Shown: positions 34,360 through 41,958, numbered from the stretch's first letter. The stretch: DNA of 49,485 nt from Planctomycetota bacterium (GCA_028823345.1 JAPKBR010000028.1:1-49485), one strand, 5' to 3'. The notes: a model not told the origin generated them from the letters alone. Made by a program: numbers and translations.

Positions 34360-34662
34360 ATGAGTGTTTCCCTGCGTTATGGAATCCTTGTGGGCTGCTG
34401 CCTGCTGATGGGGCTTTTGATGCCCACCACCTGGCAGTTGTTCAGGTCTGAGGCGGGAGTGAATCGTTCCGTGGTTCATGCCTCTTCACGCTCCAGCGTT
34501 TCTCCCTTCGCGCCCGTGACGATTGAGACCCAAGTCAAGGTCCAATCGGAGATCACGAAACCAGGTGCTCTCCGACCGGTTCAATTGGACCTCACCGATG
34601 AAGCAGCCCGGACCCTATCCGATGGCTTGACTGTCACCCCGGCCTCCGGGCCCAGCCGGTGA
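34360..34662 (+). CDS. Small single-pass membrane protein in the dcw cluster
   Basis: This 100-residue protein from the ATG at 34360 has one membrane helix (YGILVGCCLLMGLLMPTTW) followed by about 70 polar, Ser/Thr/Val-rich residues and no recognised domain. N-in topology is expected. Its stop overlaps the murG GTG as GTGA, so it is made together with MurG, and it follows the LysM gene after eight bases. Topology is the same as FtsL/FtsB/FtsQ-type division proteins, but there is no coiled coil or POTRA domain, so I assign no name. Confidence 0.6.
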   Translation: MSVSLRYGILVGCCLLMGLLMPTTWQLFRSEAGVNRSVVHASSRSSVSPFAPVTIETQVKVQSEITKPGALRPVQLDLTDEAARTLSDGLTVTPASGPSR

Positions 34663-35774
34663 GTGCCCCTGGGCTACGCCTTGCCCTGGCCGGTGGGGGA
34701 ACAGGGGGCCATCTGGTCCCGGGTCTGGCTCTGCTCGATCATTTGGTCGCGGGCAAGGGCCCGGCTCCATTGGATTTACTTTGGTTTCAAAGTGGCCGTG
34801 CTGTGGAAGAGCGCGTCCTTGAGGGGCTCGAAGACCGCATGGCGCCGACACCTGTGGCGCGAGTACGCCTTGCCCTAGAGCCGCCCGGCGGGGGAGCTCC
34901 CTCCACCCTTCGCACGTTGTTGCACCTTATGCCCGCGGTCCTTCGTGCGCGCCGTGCCCTGCGAGCGCACCAAAGCGACGTGCTCCTGGGTCTCGGTGGC
35001 TTTACCTCAGCCCCGGCAGCCTTGGCTGCCAAGAGTCTTGGCATTCCCTTTGCCTTGCTCGAGATCAACGCCACCCCTGGCCGCGCTACTCGGCTGCTCT
35101 CGCCCCTGGCAAAAAAGGTTTTTCACGCAACCCAGGCCACTTGCCCGCACTCGAAGTCCTCGCGCCATGTGGTCACCGGAGCCCCAGTGTCACCGTCCTT
35201 TCGACGTCGCAGCGAAGAGGATCTTTCCGCACGCCGGGCCCTTGGGTTCGATCCCGCCCAGCCCCTGCTCGTGGTGCTCGGGGGCAGTCAGGGGGCGGGA
35301 GGTCTGAACCAATTCCTGGCCAAGTATGACCATGAGTTCGCCGCCGCGGGGATCAGCGTCTTTCATGCGGTGGGCCCCGGCCGTCAGTCGGAAGCCCCCG
35401 CTGGTCGTACGGGTTTGGTGGTCACCGAATTCGCCCGTGAGGTCCCGACTCTCTTGGCTGCCGCAACCCTCGTGCTCTGCCGAGGAGGCGCGTCGACCCT
35501 GGCCGAGGTCATGGCCGTCGGCACTCCAGCAATGGTCGTTCCCTATCCCCATCACACGGATCGCCATCAGGAGCGCAATGCAGCCTTGCTCGGAGATGGC
35601 TGCCGCATCGTGCAGGAGGAGGACTTGGATCGCTCCCTGTTCGAGGAACTCTGCTTGCTCTTGGGGGACCGGGGAGAACTGCGGCTTGAAGACATGTCGC
35701 GAGCCCTGCGTACTTCGGCGGGCCCGCCGGCTGCTGAGCAAATTCTCGCGACCGTCCTAAGCTCGCTGGAGTGA
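34659..35774 (+). CDS. murG: UDP-GlcNAc:lipid I N-acetylglucosaminyltransferase MurG
   Basis: MurG converts lipid I to lipid II on the inner face of the membrane. The GTG at 34659 overlaps the previous stop as GTGA. The family glycine loop GGGTGGHLVPG is at 12-22, followed by the second loop in LGLGGFTSAPAALAAK and LEINATPGRATRLLS. The C-terminal GGSQGAGGLNQ and LVLCRGGASTLAEVMAVGTPAMVVPYPHHTDRHQERNA bind UDP-GlcNAc. The 371-residue length is normal. After it comes a gene on the opposite strand, which breaks the otherwise continuous cluster. Confidence 0.95.
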   Translation: MSAPGLRLALAGGGTGGHLVPGLALLDHLVAGKGPAPLDLLWFQSGRAVEERVLEGLEDRMAPTPVARVRLALEPPGGGAPSTLRTLLHLMPAVLRARRALRAHQSDVLLGLGGFTSAPAALAAKSLGIPFALLEINATPGRATRLLSPLAKKVFHATQATCPHSKSSRHVVTGAPVSPSFRRRSEEDLSARRALGFDPAQPLLVVLGGSQGAGGLNQFLAKYDHEFAAAGISVFHAVGPGRQSEAPAGRTGLVVTEFAREVPTLLAAATLVLCRGGASTLAEVMAVGTPAMVVPYPHHTDRHQERNAALLGDGCRIVQEEDLDRSLFEELCLLLGDRGELRLEDMSRALRTSAGPPAAEQILATVLSSLE

Positions 35775-35814
35775 ACAGGCGCCGGTTTGCACTGCTGTCG
35801 GACCCCTGCGGGCC

Positions 35815-36084
35815 TTAGCCCTCCTCTTCACCCACATCAAAAGACTCGGGCAGGGGGTCCCGGCTCTCGTGCTCCCTGAGGATTTCCACGGCCTCCTCCA
35901 GGCGGTTTTTGGGCACCAGGATTTGCCCCAGGCCGCCGCTCATACGGTTGGCCTGTGCGAACTCGTCCGTCAGCTCTTCCCCCGCCACCTGGGCGGGAAT
36001 TCCGACGCTAGTCAGTAGGCCTTTGAGGATCAGGGCGGCGGTGTGCGAGTTACCGGTCCAGGCAACCGTAAGGGGGGAGCTCAT
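35815..36084 (-). CDS. DUF2007-family putative signal transducing protein
   Basis: This 89-residue protein reads on the minus strand. The core (HTAALILKGLLTSVGIPAQVAGEELTDEF... and QILVPKNRLEEAVEILREHE) matches the DUF2007 pattern of a short ferredoxin-like fold, a family described as putative prokaryotic signal transducers with no established role. The last 15 residues are acidic (SFDVGEEEG). Its ATG lies 23 bases from the annotated murC start on the other strand, so the two genes are divergent and share a control region, and the gene interrupts the murG-murC order. Confidence 0.75.
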   Translation of the reverse strand: MSSPLTVAWTGNSHTAALILKGLLTSVGIPAQVAGEELTDEFAQANRMSGGLGQILVPKNRLEEAVEILREHESRDPLPESFDVGEEEG

Positions 36085-36107
36085 GGGCTTATTTTAGCAC
36101 ATGAAGC

Positions 36108-37688
36108 ATGTTTTTCTCGATCGAAAATAACCCCAGGCTGGAGTGGCGAGGTCCGATTTGGTGGGATAGGGCAGTGCGAGAGACCAAGTCAAAAAACATT
36201 TCATTCACAGGGGCGAACCCCACCAGTTCTGCCTCTCCCCGCCTCGTTCCGGGGATCGCCAAAAGGGTCCACTTGCTGGGCGCCGGGGGGGCTGGGATGA
36301 GCGCCATTTGGCAGCTACTGCTGGCTCGCGGCCATGATGTATCGGGTCACGACCCCATGCCCTCTGCCTTTGTGACGGCCCTTGAATCCAATGGGCTTAA
36401 GGTGCTTTCGGGTGATTCGACGCCCAATCATTTCCCGGGTGATGCCCAAACTCTGATTCGCAGCGCGGCTGTGCCAAACACGGACCCCCAGATGCTGGCA
36501 GCCGAGGCGGCGGGCATACCCGTGATGAGCTACAAGCACGGCCTGGGCGCATTGACGGCCAACGATGCCCTAGCCGTGGCTGGGACCCATGGCAAGACCA
36601 GCACCACATGGATGCTTTTTGAAGCCCTAGGCGGCTTGGATCAAGCACGCTCCGAAGTGGGTTTGCCCATGCAGGGCGCGGGGGCTTTGGTGGGCGGTTT
36701 GCACCAGGGGTTGAATTGCAATGTGGTGGTTCCCAAGGAGGGCGCGCCCATTGCGGTGGAAGCCTGCGAGTACGACCGGACCTTTTTAGAGCTCAGCCCG
36801 CGGGGCGGAATCGTGACCAACTTGGAACCGGACCACTTGGATTATTATGGGTCCATGCAAGCGCTCGAAGATGCCTTTGCGCGCTTTGTGGACCGCATCC
36901 ATCCCGAGGGCTTGTTGGTGCTCTCCTCCGGCGCCCCAGAGTTCCTGCGTGATGCTGCCCCTTGCGAGGTTTGGTCACGGGGACGGGAGTACGACGTGGA
37001 ATTGCATGGGGAGGACCGTGGCCATTTCCTGATCCGCGTGGTGGGTCCGGGGTGGGCTTCGGGCGTGGTGCGCTTGCAGGTGCCGGGAGAATTCAATGTG
37101 GACAACGCAGGGGCTGCCGTGGCTCTAGCGGTGGGATTGAATGCCCGTGGTGACAGCCCCCTTGATCCTCAGATGGTTGCGGAACATGCCGCCCGTGGGG
37201 TTGCCCGCTACCAAGGAACCAAGCGCCGGTTCGAGCACTGGGGCGAAGTGAAGGGTGTGAAGGTGGTGCATGACTATGCCCATCATCCGACGGAAGTGCG
37301 CGTGACCCTCGAAGCAGCCCGCCGGGTTTTCCCGGGCCTGCCCCTGCATGTATTTTTTCAACCTCACCAAGCGAGTCGCACCCAGCGATTCCTTGCTGAC
37401 TTCATCGAATCCCTGCGGGGGGCCGATCGCGTGGTGGTGGCGGATGTATATGGTGCACGGCACAGCATCGATGGACGGGTGGCGGGTGCCGAGGATTTGG
37501 TTGCGGGTCTACGCCGGGCTGGGCTCGATGCTGAGGCGGGTGGGGGACTCAAGACTTCTCTTGAGGCTTCCGTGCAAGGCCTTTTAGACATTCAAGGCCC
37601 TGTAGCGCTCCTAGTTCTAGGGGCAGGCGACATTGACAGCACCCATGACGACCTCACAAACCAATTGGCCCTGCGCCGCGACTCCTGA
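36108..37688 (+). CDS. murC: UDP-N-acetylmuramate--L-alanine ligase MurC
   Basis: MurC adds L-Ala to UDP-MurNAc, the first residue of the stem peptide. HLLGAGGAGMSAIWQLL is the UDP-binding start, GTHGKTSTTWML (159-170) is the P-loop, and EACEYDRTFLELSP, LEPDHLDYYGSM and DYAHHPTEVRVTLEAAR are family signatures. From ATG 36108 the conserved part begins only after about 47 residues of unusual composition; GTG at 36174, in frame, would give a more typical N-terminus. The region 36111-36130 is then a possible operator rather than coding. The last 44 bases overlap murB. Confidence 0.93.
   Translation: MFFSIENNPRLEWRGPIWWDRAVRETKSKNISFTGANPTSSASPRLVPGIAKRVHLLGAGGAGMSAIWQLLLARGHDVSGHDPMPSAFVTALESNGLKVLSGDSTPNHFPGDAQTLIRSAAVPNTDPQMLAAEAAGIPVMSYKHGLGALTANDALAVAGTHGKTSTTWMLFEALGGLDQARSEVGLPMQGAGALVGGLHQGLNCNVVVPKEGAPIAVEACEYDRTFLELSPRGGIVTNLEPDHLDYYGSMQALEDAFARFVDRIHPEGLLVLSSGAPEFLRDAAPCEVWSRGREYDVELHGEDRGHFLIRVVGPGWASGVVRLQVPGEFNVDNAGAAVALAVGLNARGDSPLDPQMVAEHAARGVARYQGTKRRFEHWGEVKGVKVVHDYAHHPTEVRVTLEAARRVFPGLPLHVFFQPHQASRTQRFLADFIESLRGADRVVVADVYGARHSIDGRVAGAEDLVAGLRRAGLDAEAGGGLKTSLEASVQGLLDIQGPVALLVLGAGDIDSTHDDLTNQLALRRDS
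36111..36130 (+). promoter_or_regulatory. 20-bp imperfect dyad at the murC / DUF2007 divergence
   Basis: Eight of ten base pairs match across a dyad centred on TCGATCGA at 36117-36124. It lies in an AT-rich pocket (TTATTTTAG at 36090-36098, AAAATAA at 36124-36130) that stands out from the GC-rich surroundings, as expected of a promoter region. If murC starts at GTG 36174, the dyad lies in the intergenic space of two divergent genes. Confidence 0.35.
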
Positions 37689-38643
37689 AGCCGATCTTTC
37701 ACCGCACACTTTTATGCGGGTGGGAGGGCGCGTGGAGTGGTTCTTGGAACCCACCACACCTGAAGAATTGCGTTCTGCGGTGATCTCCTGCCGCGAACGG
37801 GAGCTGCCCCTGCGCATTCTTGGCGGGGGTGCAAACCTGATCATTGCTGACGGTCTTTTACCAGGGGTGGTGATTGGGACCGGCCGCATGAACCGTCTCT
37901 TTCGCATCGACGCGGCTGTCGATGGGGACACCAACCCCGAGGGCGAGCAAGATCCCGGGGCTTGGAGCGCCGAGCCCTCGGGCCGTGTGGCTCCAGCGGA
38001 CCCGTCCATTGATCCGCGATTGGTGGGTTGGGCGGGCACCACCCTGCCCTCACTGGTCCGTACTGCCAGGGACCTGGGTTATGGGGGGATCGAAGGAGTT
38101 GTGGGCATCCCCGGACACTTGGGTGGCGGGATCGCCATGAACGCTGGGGGCCGTTGGGGCGAGCTTTGGGACCGCGTGGAATTGGTGCGCGTGATCGACG
38201 AGCAGGGCGAGTTTCTGGATCTAACCCGTGAGCAGGTCCAGCCCGGTTACCGCAACAGCAACCTGGGCGAAAAAATCATTGCCGCCGCCATTATGCGCTT
38301 TGAGCCGACCCCGAAACCTTTGATCGAACAGCGCATGCGTGAGAACCTGCGAGCAAAGAACGCCGTGCAACCCGTGTCCGAACGAAGTGCCGGCTGTGTC
38401 TTCAAAAACCCCGACCCCGAACTGTCCGGCGGTCGCGGCGCAGGCCAATTGGTCGATGACTGCGGCCTCAAGGGCCGTTCCATGGGTGATGCAATGGTTA
38501 GTCCCCTGCACGGAAACTTTATCGTCAACCGCGGGTCAGCCCTGGCCACGGATGTGCTGGCATTGATTGATCAAGTGCGTGAGGAAGTGGCCCAGCAGAC
38601 CGGGATTCAGCTGGAGCTCGAAGTTAAACGCTGGTTGGGCTGA
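37645..38643 (+). CDS. murB: UDP-N-acetylenolpyruvoylglucosamine reductase MurB
   Basis: MurB reduces UDP-GlcNAc-enolpyruvate to UDP-MurNAc with FAD and NADPH. From the ATG at 37645 it has 332 residues; a TTG at 37633 is also in frame. FAD-binding elements are LGGGANLIIADG, GIEGVVGIPGHLGGGIAMNAGG and PGYRNSNLGEKIIAAAIMRF. The catalytic proton donor, usually Ser in GS/AGSxFKNP, is Cys251 in AGCVFKNP, a replacement known in part of the family. A Pro/Asp-rich insert of about 35 residues (DGDTNPEGEQDPGAWSAEP...) lies in the FAD domain. The gene overlaps murC by 44 bases. Confidence 0.93.
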   Translation: MTTSQTNWPCAATPEADLSPHTFMRVGGRVEWFLEPTTPEELRSAVISCRERELPLRILGGGANLIIADGLLPGVVIGTGRMNRLFRIDAAVDGDTNPEGEQDPGAWSAEPSGRVAPADPSIDPRLVGWAGTTLPSLVRTARDLGYGGIEGVVGIPGHLGGGIAMNAGGRWGELWDRVELVRVIDEQGEFLDLTREQVQPGYRNSNLGEKIIAAAIMRFEPTPKPLIEQRMRENLRAKNAVQPVSERSAGCVFKNPDPELSGGRGAGQLVDDCGLKGRSMGDAMVSPLHGNFIVNRGSALATDVLALIDQVREEVAQQTGIQLELEVKRWLG

Positions 38644-38800
38644 GCATGGGGCAGGGCTGAGGCCGTTCCTTAGAAGGCTTGCCCCTTGTGGGCGCATCGG
38701 TGCTGGTTGGTCCTGCGGAACAGCGGGCCTGGCCTGGATTGCCCAGCCGGGCAGCAACAAAGAAGTAGGGATCCCTCTCGGCAAGCGCTAAACTTCACGC

Positions 38801-38859
38801 CCCAGTCGGCACAGGAGTGCGACTGGGCCCGAGGGCTGGTTCAAGTAGAGCCAGCCTCG
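38801..38859 (+). promoter_or_regulatory. Tandem hairpin leader of thrS with possible tRNA-Thr anticodon mimic
   Basis: Hairpin 1 pairs CCCAGTC (38801-38807) with GACTGGG (38821-38827), then GCAC with GTGC around loop AGGA, with one bulged G. Two bases later hairpin 2 pairs CGAGG-CTGG (38830-38839, one bulged G) with CCAGCCTCG (38851-38859); a T-G and a T-A pair extend it, leaving the 7-base loop CAAGTAG (38842-38848). Loop positions 3-5 read AGU, a threonine anticodon with the G35 and U36 recognised by ThrRS. It ends 27 bases before the thrS ATG. E. coli thrS is known to be repressed by ThrRS binding tRNA-like hairpins in its leader. Confidence 0.45.
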
Positions 38860-38886
38860 TTGGACCCCACTCCTTACCACGCCCTC

Positions 38887-40668
38887 ATGGAAGAGAACGC
38901 GTCGACTCCGCAAGTTGCGGAGCCCTATCCCCTGTCCACCCTGCGCCATTCGGTGGCGCACCTGATGGCCTCCGCCGTGCAAAAGTTGCACCCCGGCGTC
39001 CAGTTCGGTTTCGGTCCCTGTATCGATCACGGGTTCTACTACGACTTTGATCTGGAAGAGCCCTTAACCGACAAGGACTTGAAAAAAATCGAGAAGGAGA
39101 TGCGGCGCATAGCCAATCGCTCGCCTGCTATCACCCGCAGCACGGTTTCGCGCGAGGAGGCCCGGCGCATATTGGAGGGGTGGAATCAGAGCTACAAGCT
39201 CGAAGCCCTCGATCTCATTCCCGAAGACGAAGAGATCTCGTTCTACACGCACGGTCCCGACGGAGAGCAGTGGGGGGATTTGTGCGAGGGTCCGCACATG
39301 GATTCTTACGTCCAGCCCTTTAAGTTCAAGCTGCTGAATCTGGCAGGTGCCTATTGGCGAGGGGATGAAAAGCGCCCGATGATGCAGCGCATCTATGGCA
39401 CCGCCTTTTGGTCTGAGGAGGCACTCGAGCAACACCTCGAATGGCTTGAGGAAGTGCGCAAGCGCGATCACCGGCGGCTGGGCACCGAGATGGACCTTTT
39501 CAGCACCCACCCCGAAGCCGGTACTGGATTCGTTTTCTGGCACCCGGCGCTTGGAACGGTTCGCCAATCCATCGAGCAGATGTGGTGGGACTGGCACCTG
39601 GCAGACGGCTACCGCCCGGTCTACACACCACATGTTTCCCGCGAGGAGCTCTTCGCTGTCTCGGGGCACCTGGAGAACTATGGGGACATGATGTACGCAC
39701 CCATGGCCTTGGACGAGATGCCCTATCGGGTCAAGCCCATGAACTGCCCTGGTCATGTTTTGATCTACAAGAACCGCGGCCGTTCCTACCGCGAGCTACC
39801 GCTCCGTTGGGCGGAACTCGGCACGGTTTACCGCTACGAGCGTTCCGGTGTGGTCCACGGCATGCTGCGAGTGCGCGGCTTTACCCAGGATGATGCGCAC
39901 ATCTTTTGTACCCCCGAGCAATTGGCGGAAGAGATCGCCGGCGTGTGTCTTCTTGTCGATCGCTTCATGAAGACCTTTGGCTTCGAGTGCACCGCCTACC
40001 TGGCAACGCGCCCCGCCGAAAAGACCATTGGCGATGACGCGATCTGGGAGAAGGCCACAAAGGCCCTGCAGGATGCTGCTGATTCCATCGGTCTGAAGCT
40101 TGAACCCGACGAGGGGGGCGGCGCCTTTTACGGCCCCAAGATCGACTACAAGATCAAGGACGCCCTCGGTCGCGAATGGCAGAACTCTACTATCCAGTGT
40201 GACTTCAACCTTCCCGAGCGCTTTGACTTGCAATACACAGCCAAGGACGGATCCCAGCAGCGCCCAATCATGGTGCACCGAGCGATCCTCGGCAGCCTTG
40301 AGCGCTTTGTCGGTGTCCTGATCGAACACTTCGGCGGGCGTTTCCCCGTCTGGTGTGCGCCAACCCAGGTCGCCGTGATTCCTATCCGCGAAGAACATGC
40401 GGACTATGGCCAACAACTGGTTGAGAAACTGGAAGCCAAGCAACTGCGCGTGGCCGCCATGCTGGAAAAAGGCCACATGAACAAGAAGATCAAGGTCGCT
40501 CAAAAGGAGCAGATCCCCTTCATGCTGATCGTGGGCGAGCGTGAAATGCTCGATGGCACCGTGGCCCTTCGGCGTCGCGGGACACGCGAGCAGGTGACTG
40601 TGCCCTTTGATGAGTTCTTGGAGTTGGTGACCGGACTGGTGGAGAGTCGCAGCTTGGAGTTGGAGTAG
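38887..40668 (+). CDS. thrS: Threonyl-tRNA synthetase lacking the TGS domain
   Basis: ThrRS charges tRNA-Thr and edits mischarged serine. From the ATG at 38887 the protein has 593 residues. It begins at the editing domain: HSVAH (His21, His25) and CEGPH (Cys133, His137) give the N2 zinc-like site. The class II core has MNCPGH, DEMPYRVKPMN and the zinc ligands Cys287, His338 and His464, whose spacing of 51 and 126 is the same as in E. coli (334, 385, 511). The C-terminal anticodon domain includes VAVIPIREEHADYGQQL. The N-terminal TGS domain (about 60 residues in E. coli) is absent; in-frame codons upstream to 38686 do not resemble TGS. Confidence 0.95.
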   Translation: MEENASTPQVAEPYPLSTLRHSVAHLMASAVQKLHPGVQFGFGPCIDHGFYYDFDLEEPLTDKDLKKIEKEMRRIANRSPAITRSTVSREEARRILEGWNQSYKLEALDLIPEDEEISFYTHGPDGEQWGDLCEGPHMDSYVQPFKFKLLNLAGAYWRGDEKRPMMQRIYGTAFWSEEALEQHLEWLEEVRKRDHRRLGTEMDLFSTHPEAGTGFVFWHPALGTVRQSIEQMWWDWHLADGYRPVYTPHVSREELFAVSGHLENYGDMMYAPMALDEMPYRVKPMNCPGHVLIYKNRGRSYRELPLRWAELGTVYRYERSGVVHGMLRVRGFTQDDAHIFCTPEQLAEEIAGVCLLVDRFMKTFGFECTAYLATRPAEKTIGDDAIWEKATKALQDAADSIGLKLEPDEGGGAFYGPKIDYKIKDALGREWQNSTIQCDFNLPERFDLQYTAKDGSQQRPIMVHRAILGSLERFVGVLIEHFGGRFPVWCAPTQVAVIPIREEHADYGQQLVEKLEAKQLRVAAMLEKGHMNKKIKVAQKEQIPFMLIVGEREMLDGTVALRRRGTREQVTVPFDEFLELVTGLVESRSLELE

Positions 40669-40674
40669 GTCTGC

Positions 40675-40725
40675 ATGGCCGATGAGTCCCTGGTGACCGC
40701 TTCGGTGGCAGGATTCATCGGCCGT
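40675..40725 (+). terminator. Long stem-loop after thrS
   Basis: ATGGCCGATGAGTCC (40675-40689) pairs with GGATTCATCGGCCGT (40711-40725): 15 base pairs with two G-T wobbles. The loop contains ACCGCTTCGGT, itself able to form a small hairpin around CTTCGG. It begins seven bases after the thrS stop at 40668. No T-run follows, so it is either a non-canonical terminator or a 3'-end stabiliser. Confidence 0.45.
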
Positions 40726-40781
40726 CTGTCCTTCGCAGCCCGTCCCACTGGTTGGAGTCCGGGAACGCTAGACTGCCACCC

Positions 40782-41102
40782 ATGAGTTTCCTCCAGCCCA
40801 CGGAACACCAGCGCTTCTCCACCGAGAAGATGCAAAAGGTCAATCTGTTCGAGTCGCCACAGATGTTCTGCGACACCTATTGCTTGGAGCCCGGCCAAGC
40901 GCAAAAGGTTCACTCCCACGCGGAGGCCACCAAGATCTACTACGTGCTTCAGGGCGAGGCGGCGATCACCATCGGCGAGAGCACCAAACTCCTGGGCCCT
41001 GGGGCCTTGGCCTGGGCCCTAGCCGGCGAGCCCCACGGCGTGCGCAATGACTCGGACGCCCGCTGCGTATTGCTCGTGGCCATGGCGCCCAATCCCAATT
41101 GA
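40782..41102 (+). CDS. Small cupin-domain protein
   Basis: This 106-residue protein from the ATG at 40782 is a single cupin barrel. The first cupin motif is PGQAQKVHSHAEATKIYYVLQGEAAITIG, with two His (HSH) and a Glu of the metal site, and the second is PGALAWALAGEPHGVRND, with the last His. It probably binds a divalent metal, but the activity (dioxygenase, isomerase or binding protein) cannot be told. It lies 113 bases after thrS, past the stem-loop, and 61 bases before a PhyH-type dioxygenase, which it may accompany. Confidence 0.8.
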   Translation: MSFLQPTEHQRFSTEKMQKVNLFESPQMFCDTYCLEPGQAQKVHSHAEATKIYYVLQGEAAITIGESTKLLGPGALAWALAGEPHGVRNDSDARCVLLVAMAPNPN

Positions 41103-41163
41103 GGCGCGGGACTTCGCAGGAGAGGGCAGGCCTTTCTGAGCGAAAGAGGAGACCCACAAGAAC

Positions 41164-41958
41164 ATGAGCACATCAGGCTTTCCACCCACAGGATTAGGTG
41201 GGGACGTCCAGCGGCGCAGGGGATTCGATCAGGATGGCTTCGTTTCCTTACCGTCTTTCGTGGTCGGGGATGCGCTGACGGAACTCCAGGCCAACGTAAG
41301 CCGGTTCCTGAGCGAGTTGGTTCCCCAGCTGCCTTCCGAGCATGTGTTCTGCGAGGAGCGCGAGGATCTCAGTACCCTGAAGCAGATCCAGCAGCTTGGC
41401 AAGCACGATGCCTGGTTCGCGCGATTCGCGGCGTCGGGGCGCCTGCGGGAACTTGCTGAGGAGTTGCTCGGTGCCCCAGTCGTGCCGCGCAACGTGCAGT
41501 ATTTCAACAAGCCGCCGGGACTAGGCAAGGCGACGCCAGCCCATCAGGACGGCCACTACTTCATGCTCAACCCATGTGATGCCGTGACCATGTGGCTGGC
41601 TCTGGACGATGCGGACGAACAAAACGGCTGCGTTCGCTATTCGCGGGGCTCGCACTTGCGAGGCATGCGCGAGCATGCACGCACCGAGACCCTGGGGTTC
41701 AGCCGTGGGATCACCGATTACCCAACAGCGCAAGACACAGCCCACGAAGTCGCCTGCCCGGCATCTTCCGGTGACTTGCTGGTACATCACGGAATGACCA
41801 TCCACCGAGCGGACGCCAACCTGGCGGTGGGTCGCCAGCGGCGCGCGTTGGGCTTCATCTACTACAGCGAACATGCTCAAGAAGATGCGGCGGCACACGC
41901 TGCTTATCAGAGTGAATTGGCCGCGCGGTTACGCTCTGAGGGCAAGATTGATTCCTAG
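41164..41958 (+). CDS. Phytanoyl-CoA dioxygenase (PhyH)-family Fe(II)/2-oxoglutarate enzyme
   Basis: The 264-residue protein is a double-stranded beta-helix oxygenase. HQDGHYF gives the metal ligands His127 and Asp129; VHHGMTIHRADAN gives the distal His near 214, and the Arg of VGRQRRALGF near 224 should bind 2-oxoglutarate. NGCVRYSRGSHLRGMREH is the usual PhyH loop. Bacterial members hydroxylate varied small molecules such as ectoine or secondary metabolites; the substrate is unknown. A good site GAGGAG (41146-41151) precedes the ATG. It follows the cupin gene and may share its transcript. Confidence 0.88.
   Translation: MSTSGFPPTGLGGDVQRRRGFDQDGFVSLPSFVVGDALTELQANVSRFLSELVPQLPSEHVFCEEREDLSTLKQIQQLGKHDAWFARFAASGRLRELAEELLGAPVVPRNVQYFNKPPGLGKATPAHQDGHYFMLNPCDAVTMWLALDDADEQNGCVRYSRGSHLRGMREHARTETLGFSRGITDYPTAQDTAHEVACPASSGDLLVHHGMTIHRADANLAVGRQRRALGFIYYSEHAQEDAAAHAAYQSELAARLRSEGKIDS

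Noticed and set aside
38644..38886. T-box riboswitch before thrS
   Set aside because: No T-box sequence (AGGGUGG-like) and no antiterminator/terminator pair with a T-run; the hairpins fit a tRNA-mimic model better.
38686..38886. N-terminal extension of ThrRS as a TGS domain
   Set aside because: The 67 upstream codons are Gln/Arg/Trp-rich with no TGS-like pattern, and they contain the tandem hairpins.
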